Source of the DNA: Sitta carolinensis
Taxonomy: Eukaryota > Chordata > Aves > Passeriformes > Sittidae
DNA: 64,000 bases
Reading direction: 5' to 3'
Assembly: GCA_032173965.1 (NCBI GenBank)
Contig: CM063283.1
Location: 17,650,501 to 17,714,500 of the forward strand
Shown piece by piece: positions 24,856-35,712 of the stretch. Numbering within the stretch: the first letter of the stretch is position 1; every line of letters begins with the position of its first letter. A model generated the notes under the pieces. That model saw nothing but the letters and a program-made list of their open reading frames with translations, made no database searches and was not told the origin of the DNA. The position numbers and the translations under genes are program-made.

Positions 24856-26566
24856 GCTTTGTATCCTTTCAAGTTTAGGCCTGTTTTGTTATTTTCTCCT
24901 AATCCTAACTCACAGTGAAAGATAAACCCACACATTTCTTTGGTGTGTTGGCCAGGAAAGGTTAGGATTGGTAAACCTACATCACTATACATGGTTGGTA
25001 TTTCTGTCTAGTTTCAAACTGAAACTACGACAATGGCAAACAAGCATAGATGGTGCTAGGGATAGACCATTTCCCTATGGGATTTGCACAGCTGCTTTAA
25101 TCTCATCTATTATTACATATTGGTGCACAACATTGGGTTTGTGGAGTGGATTTCCAAAGCATGGATCCTGAGAATGTAGGATGCAAGGACGCTTGGGTGG
25201 TATTGAACGCTGGCCTAACTGAACATGGACCAGCATCCTGCAAGAGGGTAGTGATGGGAAGACAGCATAAAACAGAAAACCATAATACTTGTAAATGGAC
25301 AGCTGATGCTGAGAGAACAGGGCAAGCCAGGGAGAGCAATAAGGTGGCCATCTCTTCCCAGGTGTTAGGAATGTGGCTAATAAAACAGGAAGAATTTGAA
25401 ATCACAGTATGTGGAGGAAACTGCCACTACTACAGGAACATGACAGCCCAGTCTGTAGGAGTGGCAGGTTAGTACTGAGAATGACCAGGAATGACAGGCA
25501 AGGAAAACAGGGAGAAAGGGCTTCAAAACATATGTAGAAATGGTCGCTCTAAGGTCACATGGGAGACAGAAGTCAGAGTTGTGAGAAGATATGAAGGAGG
25601 AAAAGAAAGAAAGGGAGAAGTATTTCCCAGTGGCAGCCTGTTACAGATTTTTAGCTAGAAGCAGTGAATTGATTAATCCATTTTTGGGAACAGAATAAAA
25701 CACACCAAGCCATGCATTGATAAGAACAGGTAACCAGAAGTTAGCACATCATATTTTCTAGGATGGTGCTGTAAAGCAAGAACAATCCATAACTTTGCTG
25801 GGATGCATGTTTATATACACATACCTGTATCCCCAAGTAGTCAATTTTCTTCCCTGCCAAACAAAGGAGCACTTCGTGTCACCCACCTCTGCAAAAGCCA
25901 TCTGCAGTTCATCAAACAGATTATGCACTTGAGGATGCCCTATTTCTGAAATCACCTCACAGTGGAGTGCACAGCAGTGCTTCACACAGTGGGGCAGCAG
26001 CAACCCTGGTGCTTCTGCCCTACACTAAGTGTATGGTAGAAGCTTTTGTGAACACATCTCCATGCTGCAAGACTGAACATATTCACAATTGCCAAAAAAG
26101 AACATAAATGCCAAATTAACTTAACCGTAAGGCCAAAACAGCTTTTGGGATCCACTGAAGCTCAAAGTTAAATGGAAACAAAACATAGTAGGAAAATATA
26201 GTACTAGGAGAAATAGCAATTTATTTCTTCCCCCACTCATACTGGAGAGTACTAGCTGAAAAGTGTGAACATTTGTAAAGTATTGAGAAAGGCAACTGCT
26301 AAGTAAAGGTTGGTATGAAATGAGGAAAGTTAGTATCAATGGACTTAAACAAAAGTAAGTTCAAAAACTGTTGGGAAGATTTTTGTTAGGAATATAATCC
26401 AAAGGATAAAGGTGTATTGTTGAGAGCTGGCAGTACTGAAGAGACACTTTATTAAAAACACAGTGATGAAAAATCCCCATACAGATGAAAGATAAGAAGC
26501 ACTGTAAGAGAATATTACTGCTGTATCAGAGGATCATTGCAGATCTAAATATCAAAAAGGCACTAC

Positions 26567-26604
26567 AAAAAAAAAAAAAAAAAAAAATAATAAAAAAAAA
26601 AAAA
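26567..26604. repeat. A-rich tract (A21 TAAT A13)
   Basis: A38-type run interrupted only by TAAT. Simple low-complexity repeat. Confidence 0.9.
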
Positions 26605-26755
26605 GCAGAAACAAGATATATAGCTGCATTTGACTATAAAGGAACAAGAAGAATACAAACCCCATGCCTAATGGGAAAGGAAGCAACCAACAGCTGCTGT
26701 GAAGAAGACTGGGTTGATATTGCCTTTTTTCCTATCTTCAGGTAAAAGGTGAAGA

Positions 26756-26793
26756 ACATTTAGATGAATTAGATACATTTAGATGAATTAGAT
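26756..26793. repeat. perfect tandem duplication, 19 bp x 2
   Basis: Unit acatttagatgaattagat occurs twice, exactly, at 26756-26774 and 26775-26793. Confidence 0.95.
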
Positions 26794-27499
26794 ATACTTA
26801 TATGAGTGATGTATGATGAAATCCATTGATATTTAAAGAACAGTCATAAAGCAGTCAGCATCAAAAAAACCCATGAAGGATGGAGAGATCCTGAGGGACT
26901 GAATGACGAAAATGGATATAGGAGAACCTAAGAAAACTACAAAATAATCAGAGTCCTTCTTTTTATAAGAAGAATTCTGAAGCAAATGGCTAAATACTTG
27001 TTTCAAAATCTGAATTTTGTAAAGTGATGAGAAACATTACAATGGAGTGGTCCAAAGCAAATGTTGTGAAACCTTTACTTTTCCTGTTTTTTAGTTTGTT
27101 TTATTTTACTTCAGCAGAACATCTGTCCAAACAGCTTAGGAAAAAACTGTGACATGAATCCTATTGGCAGTAGGATTTCTGACACAGTCCTGTATGCCAC
27201 TACTATGAACATATGATGAATACATGATCCTAGTGTGGATGGGTGATACTGACAAAAAACCCAACCACAACAAAACCCAACCCTCAGAACTGTTCTCTTA
27301 ACATTAAAAAAGTGGGGCAGACTAGGGGTGACCTTTTCAGGGTGATTCTTGCAAATAATATAGTAAATTTGGCCCTATGCATTATTCTCATAGAATGAAG
27401 AACAGTATTTGTGGAAGGCATCAGACTAGAGGGATGACAGAACTGGAATGCAAAGTCATCTTTGTACAGTGGATAAATATCTGAAATCTGCAAGACACC

Positions 27500-28016
27500 T
27501 TAGAGACAAGAAGAGAGTACTACATTTAGGAAAGAGGAACCAAATGCTTGAATAAAAGCTGGGAATAACTGACCATGCTGCTAATAAGGAGCTTCAGTGT
27601 TACCAACCACAAAGCAAATAAGTGATGCTGTTGCAAATAATCAATCAAGAAATAAATTTATACATTTCATATTGACACACTTGAGATATATAAAACACAG
27701 AGGACTATTTGTAATGCTGATGTACATTTCAGTGCATAAATGGCTTTCTATATAAAAAGATTGGAACAATGTGGTTTAGATTCCACCAGAGAAGAGCTAA
27801 GGGAGACTTAAGGGTCTCAGAAGGTGAGTGACAGGCAGGAACTGGTTATCAGAAGAGGATGCAAAATTCTGTCTTTACCGAATACTTTTGATAATCAACA
27901 AGACAAACAACTTGTGAGAAAAGGTCATGGCATAACAAGGTCCTGACTCTCTGAGGAAGTATGGATAAGATTATTTCTCAGGGGCCTTTCAAGTCTTCTA
28001 CACCTCTGATTCTAGA
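27500..28016 (+). mobile_element. CR1: probable old, decayed CR1 fragment
   Basis: Weak but ordered resemblance to CR1: 'gtactacatttaggaaagagg' split near 27517 recalls the 'LHLGK' coding block, then 'ctgaccatgctg', 'attccaccagagaagagctaaggg' near 27780-27805, and a decayed end 'ctcaggggcctttcaagtcttc' with 'cctctgattctaga' at 27978-28016. Substitutions and indels are many, so this would be much older than the other copies. It could be partly chance similarity. Confidence 0.45.
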
Positions 28017-28168
28017 CTCATGTGAGAACAGGACCCTCACCAGAATTTCTTAGAAAGACAAGATGTCCAAATTTAGACTCCTTTGAAAAAAATTAATTTT
28101 AAAAGTACTTTTTGTAGGCCTTGCCTAAAGAGTCATCTAAGCAATAGTCTGTGAGTTTTATCTTTCAG

Positions 28169-28337
28169 CAGGTCAAGATTTCAGCTGAAGGCATCTTTGC
28201 TGCTTTTGTCTGTTTGAACTCAGGAGCCAGTAACAGAATTGTGTGGAGAATGAGAGAAGGAATGGGCCCACAAAATTCTGGGTTTGACTGTTTCTGGAAA
28301 AGCAAAAATACCTGCTGTGAGCTAGAGGATGGTCCAG
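28169..28337 (+). other. candidate exon (unconfirmed), 169 nt
   Basis: An open segment bounded by a good acceptor (pyrimidine-rich 'gttttatctttcag' ending 28168) and a strong donor (CCAG|gtgagc after 28337). It is open in the frame starting CAG-GTC-AAG, 56 codons plus one base. The conceptual peptide (QVKISAEGIFAAFVCLNSG...) resembles nothing I recognise. It lies between an old CR1 remnant and a solo LTR. It could be a lineage-specific or noncoding-RNA exon, or chance. Confidence 0.2.
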
Positions 28338-28496
28338 GTGAGCAGAAGCGGAGCAATGTAGATGCCCTTGAGAAAAGGACATTGTGACATTCAACAAGTC
28401 TCAGGAAATGCTTGCTGAGAAATGCAGTGTTTCTTTTCACTGGCACCTACCTATAGGCTTAGCTTTCTGCCACACATCTTTATCAATCTAGCCAAT

Positions 28497-29928
28497 TGTC
28501 GTGGTTTGACCAGCTCGCGGAAGTGAGCTGGCTGGTTTTGAGATTGGCATTTTATTGGACAATGGGAAGGTATTTTCTAGTTCTTATTACCTTGGAAAGG
28601 AAGCCCAGAAGGGCTCTTTCCTTCTGGCTGTTGGGGAGAAAAGCATCTCTCCCCTCTCTCGGCCCTGGGCCAAGTGAGAGGAGGGGGAGGCCATTCGTGC
28701 CAAGTAGGGCTCAGCTGATTTTGGGAACATCTGCCAGCACAGAGTCTGCTCTGCTGCTGGCCCGAGCTGAACCTGCCTCTGCTGAGCCTGGGGAGAGAGG
28801 GGGGGAGGCACGATGAGGCAGGCCAGAACACCTTGATTGGGCCGAGGGGTGGAAAAGGAATTTCGGGATCTGTCCAATCAGACCAGTGAGCGGCTGCTTT
28901 TTTGGCCCTGGACCCTCTGAGATCTGCCCCGCCTCCGCGCGGCTTTGAAAGATGACACTATAGACTGCTAAGACCTAGCCGAGCTCCTGCAGGGCTTCAT
29001 GAGTGCCTTGGGACAGACACTGGCTTTGTTAACGCTTTCAGTGCATCAGTGCACAGATGGGACCTGGAAAACCCTCCATCCTCTTTCCAGTGAGAGAAAA
29101 TCAAAATGCAGATGTGTAAAGACCACATGAAGTATCACAGTCAGCCAAGAAGGAGTGAAAGTCCAGGTGGAAAGAGTGTTGAAAGTTGCTTTCAAGCTGT
29201 AAAAGACTCTTGCAAGCTATGGTGGTTGGCTATAATGTATTGAGATATTTCCTTTAAACCATAAAGTAATATGGAGGAAATAAAAGAGTTCAAATTGTGG
29301 ACCTGAGCAAAAGAATGAAATGTTGATTTCATGAGAAGTTGAACAGAGAGATGAAGTGATAAAGACTCTATGCCCTCGAAGAAGAAGTGAATCTTTGTTC
29401 CTTGGAGGTGAAGGTGGTCCCAAAGATAAATAAAGAGAACCTTTGTTTTGAACAGTTATCTTTAAAATAAGACCTTATACATCGATGTGGCCCAGAGACA
29501 CAACTGTGAACATGGGAGGAGTTTCATGAATGCAAAGGATCTGGGCAGTTGCTGTTCATGAAGAATGGATCTACAAGAGAACTGTTTTCTTATGGGGGAA
29601 TTTCCCATAGTGAACAAGAGGTGCTTCCCTCCCTAAGTGAACTGAAGAAAGACTGTTTTAGAGGTGGAAAACTGATTGAGATTTCTGAGTGTTGTTTTCT
29701 TTACATTGTTGTTTGGGAGAAAAGAGGGTTGGGGAGGGAGGAAGAGTGTTTTGAAGGTTTCATCCTCATTCTGGTTGCTTTTTGGTTTTTATAGTGTTAG
29801 TTATAATAAAGTCTTATTACTTTTAAGCTTAAGCCTGCTTTGCTCTTGATTGGAAACTTTCAAATTGGCAAACTCAAGCCAAAACAGAAAATGGTGTTTC
29901 TGTCTGGTTTTGAATTGAAACCAGGACA
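28497..29928 (+). mobile_element. long solo LTR, 1432 bp
   Basis: Starts TGTCGTGGTTTGACC and ends GAAACCAGGACA, flanked by an exact 5 bp direct repeat CCAAT at 28492-28496 and 29929-29933. The two ends are near-inverted (TGTCGTGGTTT / AAACCAGGACA), as expected for LTR termini. A GC-box-like CCCCGCC lies near 28927, a CCAAT near 28873 and AATAAA at 29805-29810. It is the same family as the LTR at 23337-25032 but lacks the minisatellite. There is no viral coding sequence. Short GC-rich frames at 28496-28877 on both strands belong to the LTR. Confidence 0.85.
29805..29810 (+). terminator. LTR polyadenylation signal AATAAA
   Basis: AATAAA about 118 bases before the LTR 3' end, followed by a T-rich stretch, as expected for the R/U5 region. 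Confidence 0.65.
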
Positions 29929-29933
29929 CCAAT

Positions 29934-32011
29934 AAAAATTGATTCTGGTTATCCTCTCCTCAGTTTAAAACTGCATCTGTTCTGAGGTGATGATCTTTAG
30001 CATCTTTCATTTTCAGACCTCTATGGTTCCAGCTCTTGGTAGAAATGCCAAACTATGATGGGAAGATACATTATCATTAGTATTTCATATTGCTGAAGGA
30101 TGTTTTCCATTGTTGCTATTATCATATAAATTAGAACTTCAATGCTCTGCAAGACTAATAGCGTGATAAAAAAATTATTCTAGTATTCTTTAAAAATATT
30201 GATTTAAAAGAGCAATAAAATCTGATTTTTGTCTGCTGCTCCAAAGTATCATTTGGTTCTTTCTAAATATCACACAGCAGAAAATTAAAACCCTCGTATA
30301 ATGAATGAAGCAAAAGATACAAAGACACTGTCACAAAACTGCATCACAGAGTGCAATATCAGAGGAGAATATTGATTTAGTGATCGGTAGACTTCGGTAA
30401 TGTTTTTTGTTTGTTTTTTTGTTTTATTTTAAACACTTGGAAAAGCACCTAATTTCAACAACCAATTTCTAGAATGACAGTGGAAACAAGGCTTTTTGTG
30501 ACAGGCTTTGTATAAGACCATAATCTTGTCCATACACACATCTTGCGGGCATCCTGTACCACATCAGAAATGCTTTTTAGCTATAACTCTGATCTGTCAA
30601 GAAATGAAGTTGCCTGCTCACATTTCTTTAAGTAATTGCTCTGGTAGGTTAATTTCGTATCAACAAGCTCTATGACAGATCAAGTGTCACGTGTTGTCCT
30701 CACCTGCTTAACTTTTTTCAAATTAGGCATCATCTGTCCTTCCACAGCCAGCATAAAGCTGGCATAAATCTTAAAGCCAGCTCATAAGCTTTTGCTATTT
30801 TGGCAGCAATGTGACAGAAATCCAACACTGAATCTGGATCAAAAATTGTACTGCTGAGCGATTCATTCATGCACACACCTGGCATTAACAATCAGAGACA
30901 CATGGCTTAAGAAGGCCAGCAGTGTGTGAACTAGATAAAGTCAAAAGGAAAAGAGATGTAAGCAGTTTCATACCCAAAAGGTAGTAGTACTGGAAAACAG
31001 GATGGGATGACAGTGATGGAATCATGCAGAAGCTGATGGGAAGAGGCGTATGGTGCATGTTGTCAACCAGCAACATCATATAGGGATATCTCCCAGGGTA
31101 GAGCAATACAGAAACCAACAGTGGTTTGGAGAGAGAAAGTGGCATTGCCCGAAAAACCACCTGAGAATTTCCATAGAGGATTGAATGTCATTTGGCAAAC
31201 AATCCCCACGAACTCTTAGCTCCACATAGGCACTGCTGGAGAGCCAATGTAAGGACCTTTCCTTTCAAATAAAACCGGGCTACTCTTGGGGAAAGCAACT
31301 GGAAAAGTGATGGATTATGCAGTAATTCACCTCCTGCATTTAGGGTGCAGAAACACATGTGATAAAAAGACTTACTGTGCTCATTTGCAAACCCTGAGAG
31401 TTTCACACATCACACAGGGTTGTTCTTGGCTACAAGGGACTTATCAAATGAGTACATTAAGGCAGATAAAGATGTATCCCTCTTTACCCTAAGACCTGAG
31501 AACTGATATCTAACATTTATCCTCACAGCACTCCTGGGATATAGCACCTGAGGCAGAGATGGGTAGAAGTTGTATGTTCAAAGGTACTTCAGAAACTACC
31601 TAGCTCTTCAGGCTGGTCTCTTCTGAAGTCCTAGACCTATAATTTAGATGCCAAAGTCAGTTTAAAAACTTTCTTCAGGCAACCAGAGCCTCAGGTTAGA
31701 TGACACAGTCCCTCCAGCTACTTCTCTATGACTTGTGATGCTTAAAAGTTGTCTAAGTTTTTACAGGTTGACCCATACAAAACTGATGAGATACTGGAGA
31801 CACAACCTAGCTAATCATGAGCTGGTTGAGCTGTTTGGAGCTCTAGATCAGAACCTGGAAGATATCAAGGAAGATTTCCAGATGAGCCTTTTCTCCATCT
31901 CAGAGATTTCTGAAGGTAGGCGTGTTCCTTTTTTGCAGACTGGGAATTCAGAGATGCACAGAGGCTGAAGGGATTCATGGTGAACTCTTTTACATTTCTG
32001 GTTCAAACTTG
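29934..32011. other. unique noncoding DNA
   Basis: No recognisable gene or repeat. Frames at 30885-31160 (minus) and 31188-31492 (both strands) have no domain signature. Confidence 0.5.
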
Positions 32012-32053
32012 TATGTCGTCTCTTCCAACCCTATACATTCTGTGATTCTGTGA
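32012..32053 (+). mobile_element. CR1: CR1 3'-terminal tip, plus orientation
   Basis: Only the last few tens of bases of a CR1 remain: 'tcttccaaccctatacattc' and 'tgtgattctgtga'. This includes the terminal octamer-like repeat. Confidence 0.7.
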
Positions 32054-32066
32054 TCACTGAACTAAG

Positions 32067-32117
32067 AATCATAGAATGATTTGTGTTGGGAAGGACTTTT
32101 AAGGATTACCTCGTCTA
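32067..32117 (-). mobile_element. CR1: CR1 3'-terminal tip, minus orientation
   Basis: Reverse-complement CR1 end: 'aatcatagaatgatttgtg' followed by 'ttgggaaggacttttaagg' and 'attacctcgtct'. It faces the plus-strand tip 13 bases away, tail to tail. Confidence 0.8.
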
Positions 32118-35100
32118 AGAAGTCAGATTGAACCTAATATTTCCAAGTATTTACTTGAAGACTCTTGAAGAGAAGAAGTAAAAGGCAGCAGAAGAAATAA
32201 AAGGCAGCAACATGGTGATGTAGGAACTCTCTGACTAAACAGTTAAAAGCATGTGCTAAACCAAGTAGAGCTGAATTCTGAAGATGTCTCATATGAACTT
32301 CAGTTAAGCACTGAATTTCGGGTGAATTAGCCTGTGTTGAGCCTTGTGTTGTCATGAACAAATAGCTTTCTTTCTAAAAGACAGCTTCATACCTTTCTAA
32401 AGAACCTTATTAGAGGTAATAGCCTTAGCATCAGCTGCATTGGCCTGCCTATGAGATCAGTGTGATGCTGTTCAGAAATGCTACTTCAAATGTCCAAAGC
32501 TGGAGAGCCTCACTGAGACAGTCTTGCATCCAGGATACCAAGCCTTGCTTTACTGCAGATTAGTGTTGTGGCCCATTTGATCTGGGGGTGCTAACAACTA
32601 TTTCTCCTTGTGTTCAGCAATATGCACACACTGTTTGCAGTGTAAACATGCCACCAAAGGCTGGGTAGATTACACAGTGTCAGAAAAGAACATTAAGCTT
32701 CCTTAGTTCCAAGCTTTGCCACTCTCTCTGCTGTACTACTGTCCATCGTGTGCAGGGGGAATGGAGAGGCTTCAAACACAGACCTTCACACATCACCTTG
32801 GAGCCATGTGGGGAGAACTTAGAGATGAACATTAAGCATGGCATGATCACAAGAGCAAGAGAAGTCACAGCAAGCTAAAGTCCTTTCAGTAGCCCCATTC
32901 CTCCTTTGCTGCAGTACCCAGATCCTAGCAGCAATTAAAGCATGAACACAGCAGTGCAAAAGGAACACGTTTCTACAGAGGAAATAGAAAAGTAAAGCAA
33001 TACCCTGATGGCTCATAAACCCAGTGCTCATGTATTTTACTGAATTGAAATAATTTTTATAGTCAGGGTTGGTTATTCCTTGACACTAGTTCATATGTAA
33101 GGCTCTCAGCTTCTGCTCTTTCTGATTTACTGTGCACGCATGACCTTCTCTCTCTAAACTTGACAGTAAATATTCTGTTTGTTTGTTTTCTTTTATAAAA
33201 GGGAAAGACTCAGCCCAAGGCTGCAAAGTCAGTGTAAGAGAGTCAAATTTATTCAGAGAACATGCACAAAGATGTAGTAGAAAAAAACAATTCTTTAGGG
33301 AGAGGGCATAAAAAACACATCAGAGAGGAAAGGTTTTAAGTTGCTATTTTATGTTTAGTCAGTTTTCCTTCTTGAACCCAGCTAGTCACTGTCCCAGTCT
33401 TGCTCAGATATTGTTTACATATGCAATCACTGACAATCTTAACCCTAAGCATTTCCACGAAAATACAGACGCATAAGCCTTTACCAACTTGTTAACCTAC
33501 TGTCAAAATAAGCCCAGAAGTGTGTTAGGGATTTTCAGGCACCTTTACCTCCATTTCTTAAGACTTTGGCAAACAGGATGGCACAGGAGCAACACTAGCC
33601 TGCCCGGTTTGGGATGGAAAAACGAGGAGAGAGCTTGTGTTGCTGTGAAAGGCAGCAGTTTCCGTGGAAGCACTGCACCTCTCTCGGCCGAGCAGCACTA
33701 GATGGCACTGGTGGTATTCACGCTCGTTTTCGTCTGCCTTTCAATTTCCAAAAGGAATCCATTAATACCTTTAGACTTTCAGAAAGCAAGGATGCGGTGG
33801 AAAACAACCCAAGTATTTCTCTCGGTGGTTTGTGAGCCAAAGATATTTTTTTAAAAACCCTTTTTTCATATTAATTGAGGCCGAAGAAGGACTGAATGAC
33901 ACTCTCTCAGCATGCTTCTTTAGCTTGTTAACATGGCCTACATGGAATTTAAAGATTACAAGCTAACTGATATAAATACTATGTTACACATAATGGCACA
34001 TTTATAATAATTGATTATGCTGCTGTGTTACATGTAAGAAGTGCCAAAGGGCTTGATTCTGTCATGGCAAGCTATCAGTGCTTAATTGATGGCGTCAATA
34101 CACTTACCTTAAAGCGTAGTTAGACTTATCTGAAAGTGCTAACACTACGTTGGGGTTAGCAGCATCACAAATTGTCCTTCTCTAAACTGACCTTAGAAAT
34201 TCCCTAAAGGTTGCTTGTCAATATGTTTACTGGCTTACAAATTCAAGGAAACAAACATGTAGCAATAAAAGGAAAAGTTAAAGGTTTCTCTTGGAGATCA
34301 TGCATTAAAGCAAATTGAGGCACAGCTTAAAAACTGTACAAGAGAAATCCTTTGGGTGAGACCAGGGAAATCAAAACACCAGCAAGGAACTGTCATCAAG
34401 TTAGCAAGCTTTTTAATGGAAGTCAGAACTCAACCACTTTGGTTTTATATTAACTTCTTCCTCTGAGTTCTGGGGGAAAAAACCCAAAGCACAAACAAAG
34501 GTAATTTGAAGAAAGAAGAGAGTTTAATTATCTGAAGAACTTAAAGTAATTGAGCCTTTTTCCTTACAAATGTAGTAAAAGTTGCTCTTTCCAGTCAAAG
34601 TACTTGCACAGCAGTACCAGTTTCATCCTGTGAAATTTTTCTTGGCAATGGCAATTTGAGCACAGGGTTTATCTCTGCATGACTTACAGCTACCTATTCC
34701 TGTGGTGTTTTGCTTCTACCTTGTAGAAACCACAGAGCCCTAGCACAGTCCCTGCTCCCTGCTGCTGAGAGCCTGGTGTTAGCAATTCCTAACCTCTTTT
34801 TTGAGGGATGTGTAGGTAGAAAAAGTGCAGGGCAGAAAAGCATCTTGAAGAACTTTTTGTAAATCCCTATTGGAATATTTAATTTCCTCTAACATGAAAG
34901 CTGAATGAAAGGGACAGTTTAGTGACACACCTAAAGGCCCTCCTCTGCCTTCTCCTGATGTGATTAAGCTAGAAGGTTCCCTGAGATACTGGCTCTCTAA
35001 GAATGCAGGTGTGCAGCTGAACTTCTTATGTAACCTTTAAGTTGTCTTTTCTTTTGCACATTTCTGCAAAACCCCAAACCGCCCAGTGCTTAGTGATTCA

Positions 35101-35534
35101 GACACTCTTTTCTTCATTTAGAGAAAATATCAAAAAACCTGAGTCAGAGACTCTAATCTTCCTAAATCTATTCTGAGTCAAAATAAACAGAAAATGGACA
35201 CAAAACATAAATTTATACTTACTTACCTAGCACATCTGCAAACCAAGATTTTTCATGTGAAAGATCATCTTAATATCATGTCTTTCCAAGCTCTCTGTCT
35301 GCCACACTCAGTAACTCTGAATATAAAGCTAGCCAGTTTGAAAATTTTACTCCTTATAATTTCTAGGTTCACTATAACCTCTTTTCAAGTCTTTTCCCTT
35401 GTCTGTCTTCAAGTTTCTGTCTTCTGCTTAACAGGAGAGTGTACAGAAAATGGAGCCAGACTTTTATTGGATGCATATAGTGAAAAGAACATGTTGGGAC
35501 ATGTGAAGCTCTAGTTTTTCACCACAAGGGAGTT
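32118..35534. other. unique noncoding DNA, possible conserved element near 33890-34300
   Basis: No gene recognised. 33230-33720 is locally richer in GC and has a minus-strand AATAAA near 33248, but I could not define LTR ends there. 33890-34300 is complex, repeat-free AT-rich sequence that could be a conserved noncoding element, judged by appearance only. Confidence 0.45.
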
Positions 35535-35712
35535 CAAACACCAGGACAGGTGCCTAGAGAAGTTTGGGAAGCTTGAAACTTGGAGATACTCAAAACTCTA
35601 TTGGTCCAAGTATTGAACGAAATTCCTGTTCTAGCTGATACCCAGTTTGAGTTGGGGGCTGGACTAAATGACCTCCAGGGGTCTTCAAGAGTCAAAAATT
35701 GTCCATGATTCT
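35535..35712 (+). mobile_element. CR1: CR1 LINE 3'-end fragment
   Basis: A diverged CR1 tail: 'ggacaggtgcctagagaagt', 'ggagatactcaaaactc', 'gggctggactaaatgacctc' and 'caggggtcttcaagag', ending 'ccatgattct' near 35712. No coding capacity. Confidence 0.75.

Larger units (their letters stand above)
23337..25032 (+). mobile_element. long solo LTR containing a minisatellite, 1696 bp
   Basis: The element starts TGTCGTGCC and ends ACTACGACA, with an exact 5 bp direct repeat ATGGC at 23332-23336 and 25033-25037 as target-site duplication. Its 3' part (about 24400-25032) aligns by eye along its length with the 3' part of the LTR at 28497-29928: shared blocks include 'ctaagtgaact', 'aagaaagact', 'gtggaaaactga', 'atttctga', 'acattgttg' and the final 'tttctgtct' to 'tgaaac' segment. 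A GC-rich 5' part carries the 40 bp tandem array at 23581-23900. AATAAA lies at 24850-24855. There is no viral coding sequence. A 5 bp duplication fits ERVL or ERV1 type. I do not name the family. Confidence 0.8.
25038..27499. other. unique noncoding DNA
   Basis: Between the two related LTRs. It shows no recognisable retroviral internal region and no gene. Overlapping short frames at 25103-25472 on both strands have no family signature. Confidence 0.5.

Noticed and set aside
23337..29928. A complete provirus bounded by the two related LTRs
   Set aside because: The LTRs carry different target-site duplications and the DNA between them shows no recognisable viral genes.
33230..33720. Possible further minus-strand LTR (AATAAA near 33248, GC-rich block near 33580-33700)
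   Set aside because: I could not find TG...CA ends with matching flanking duplications, so it stays unassigned.
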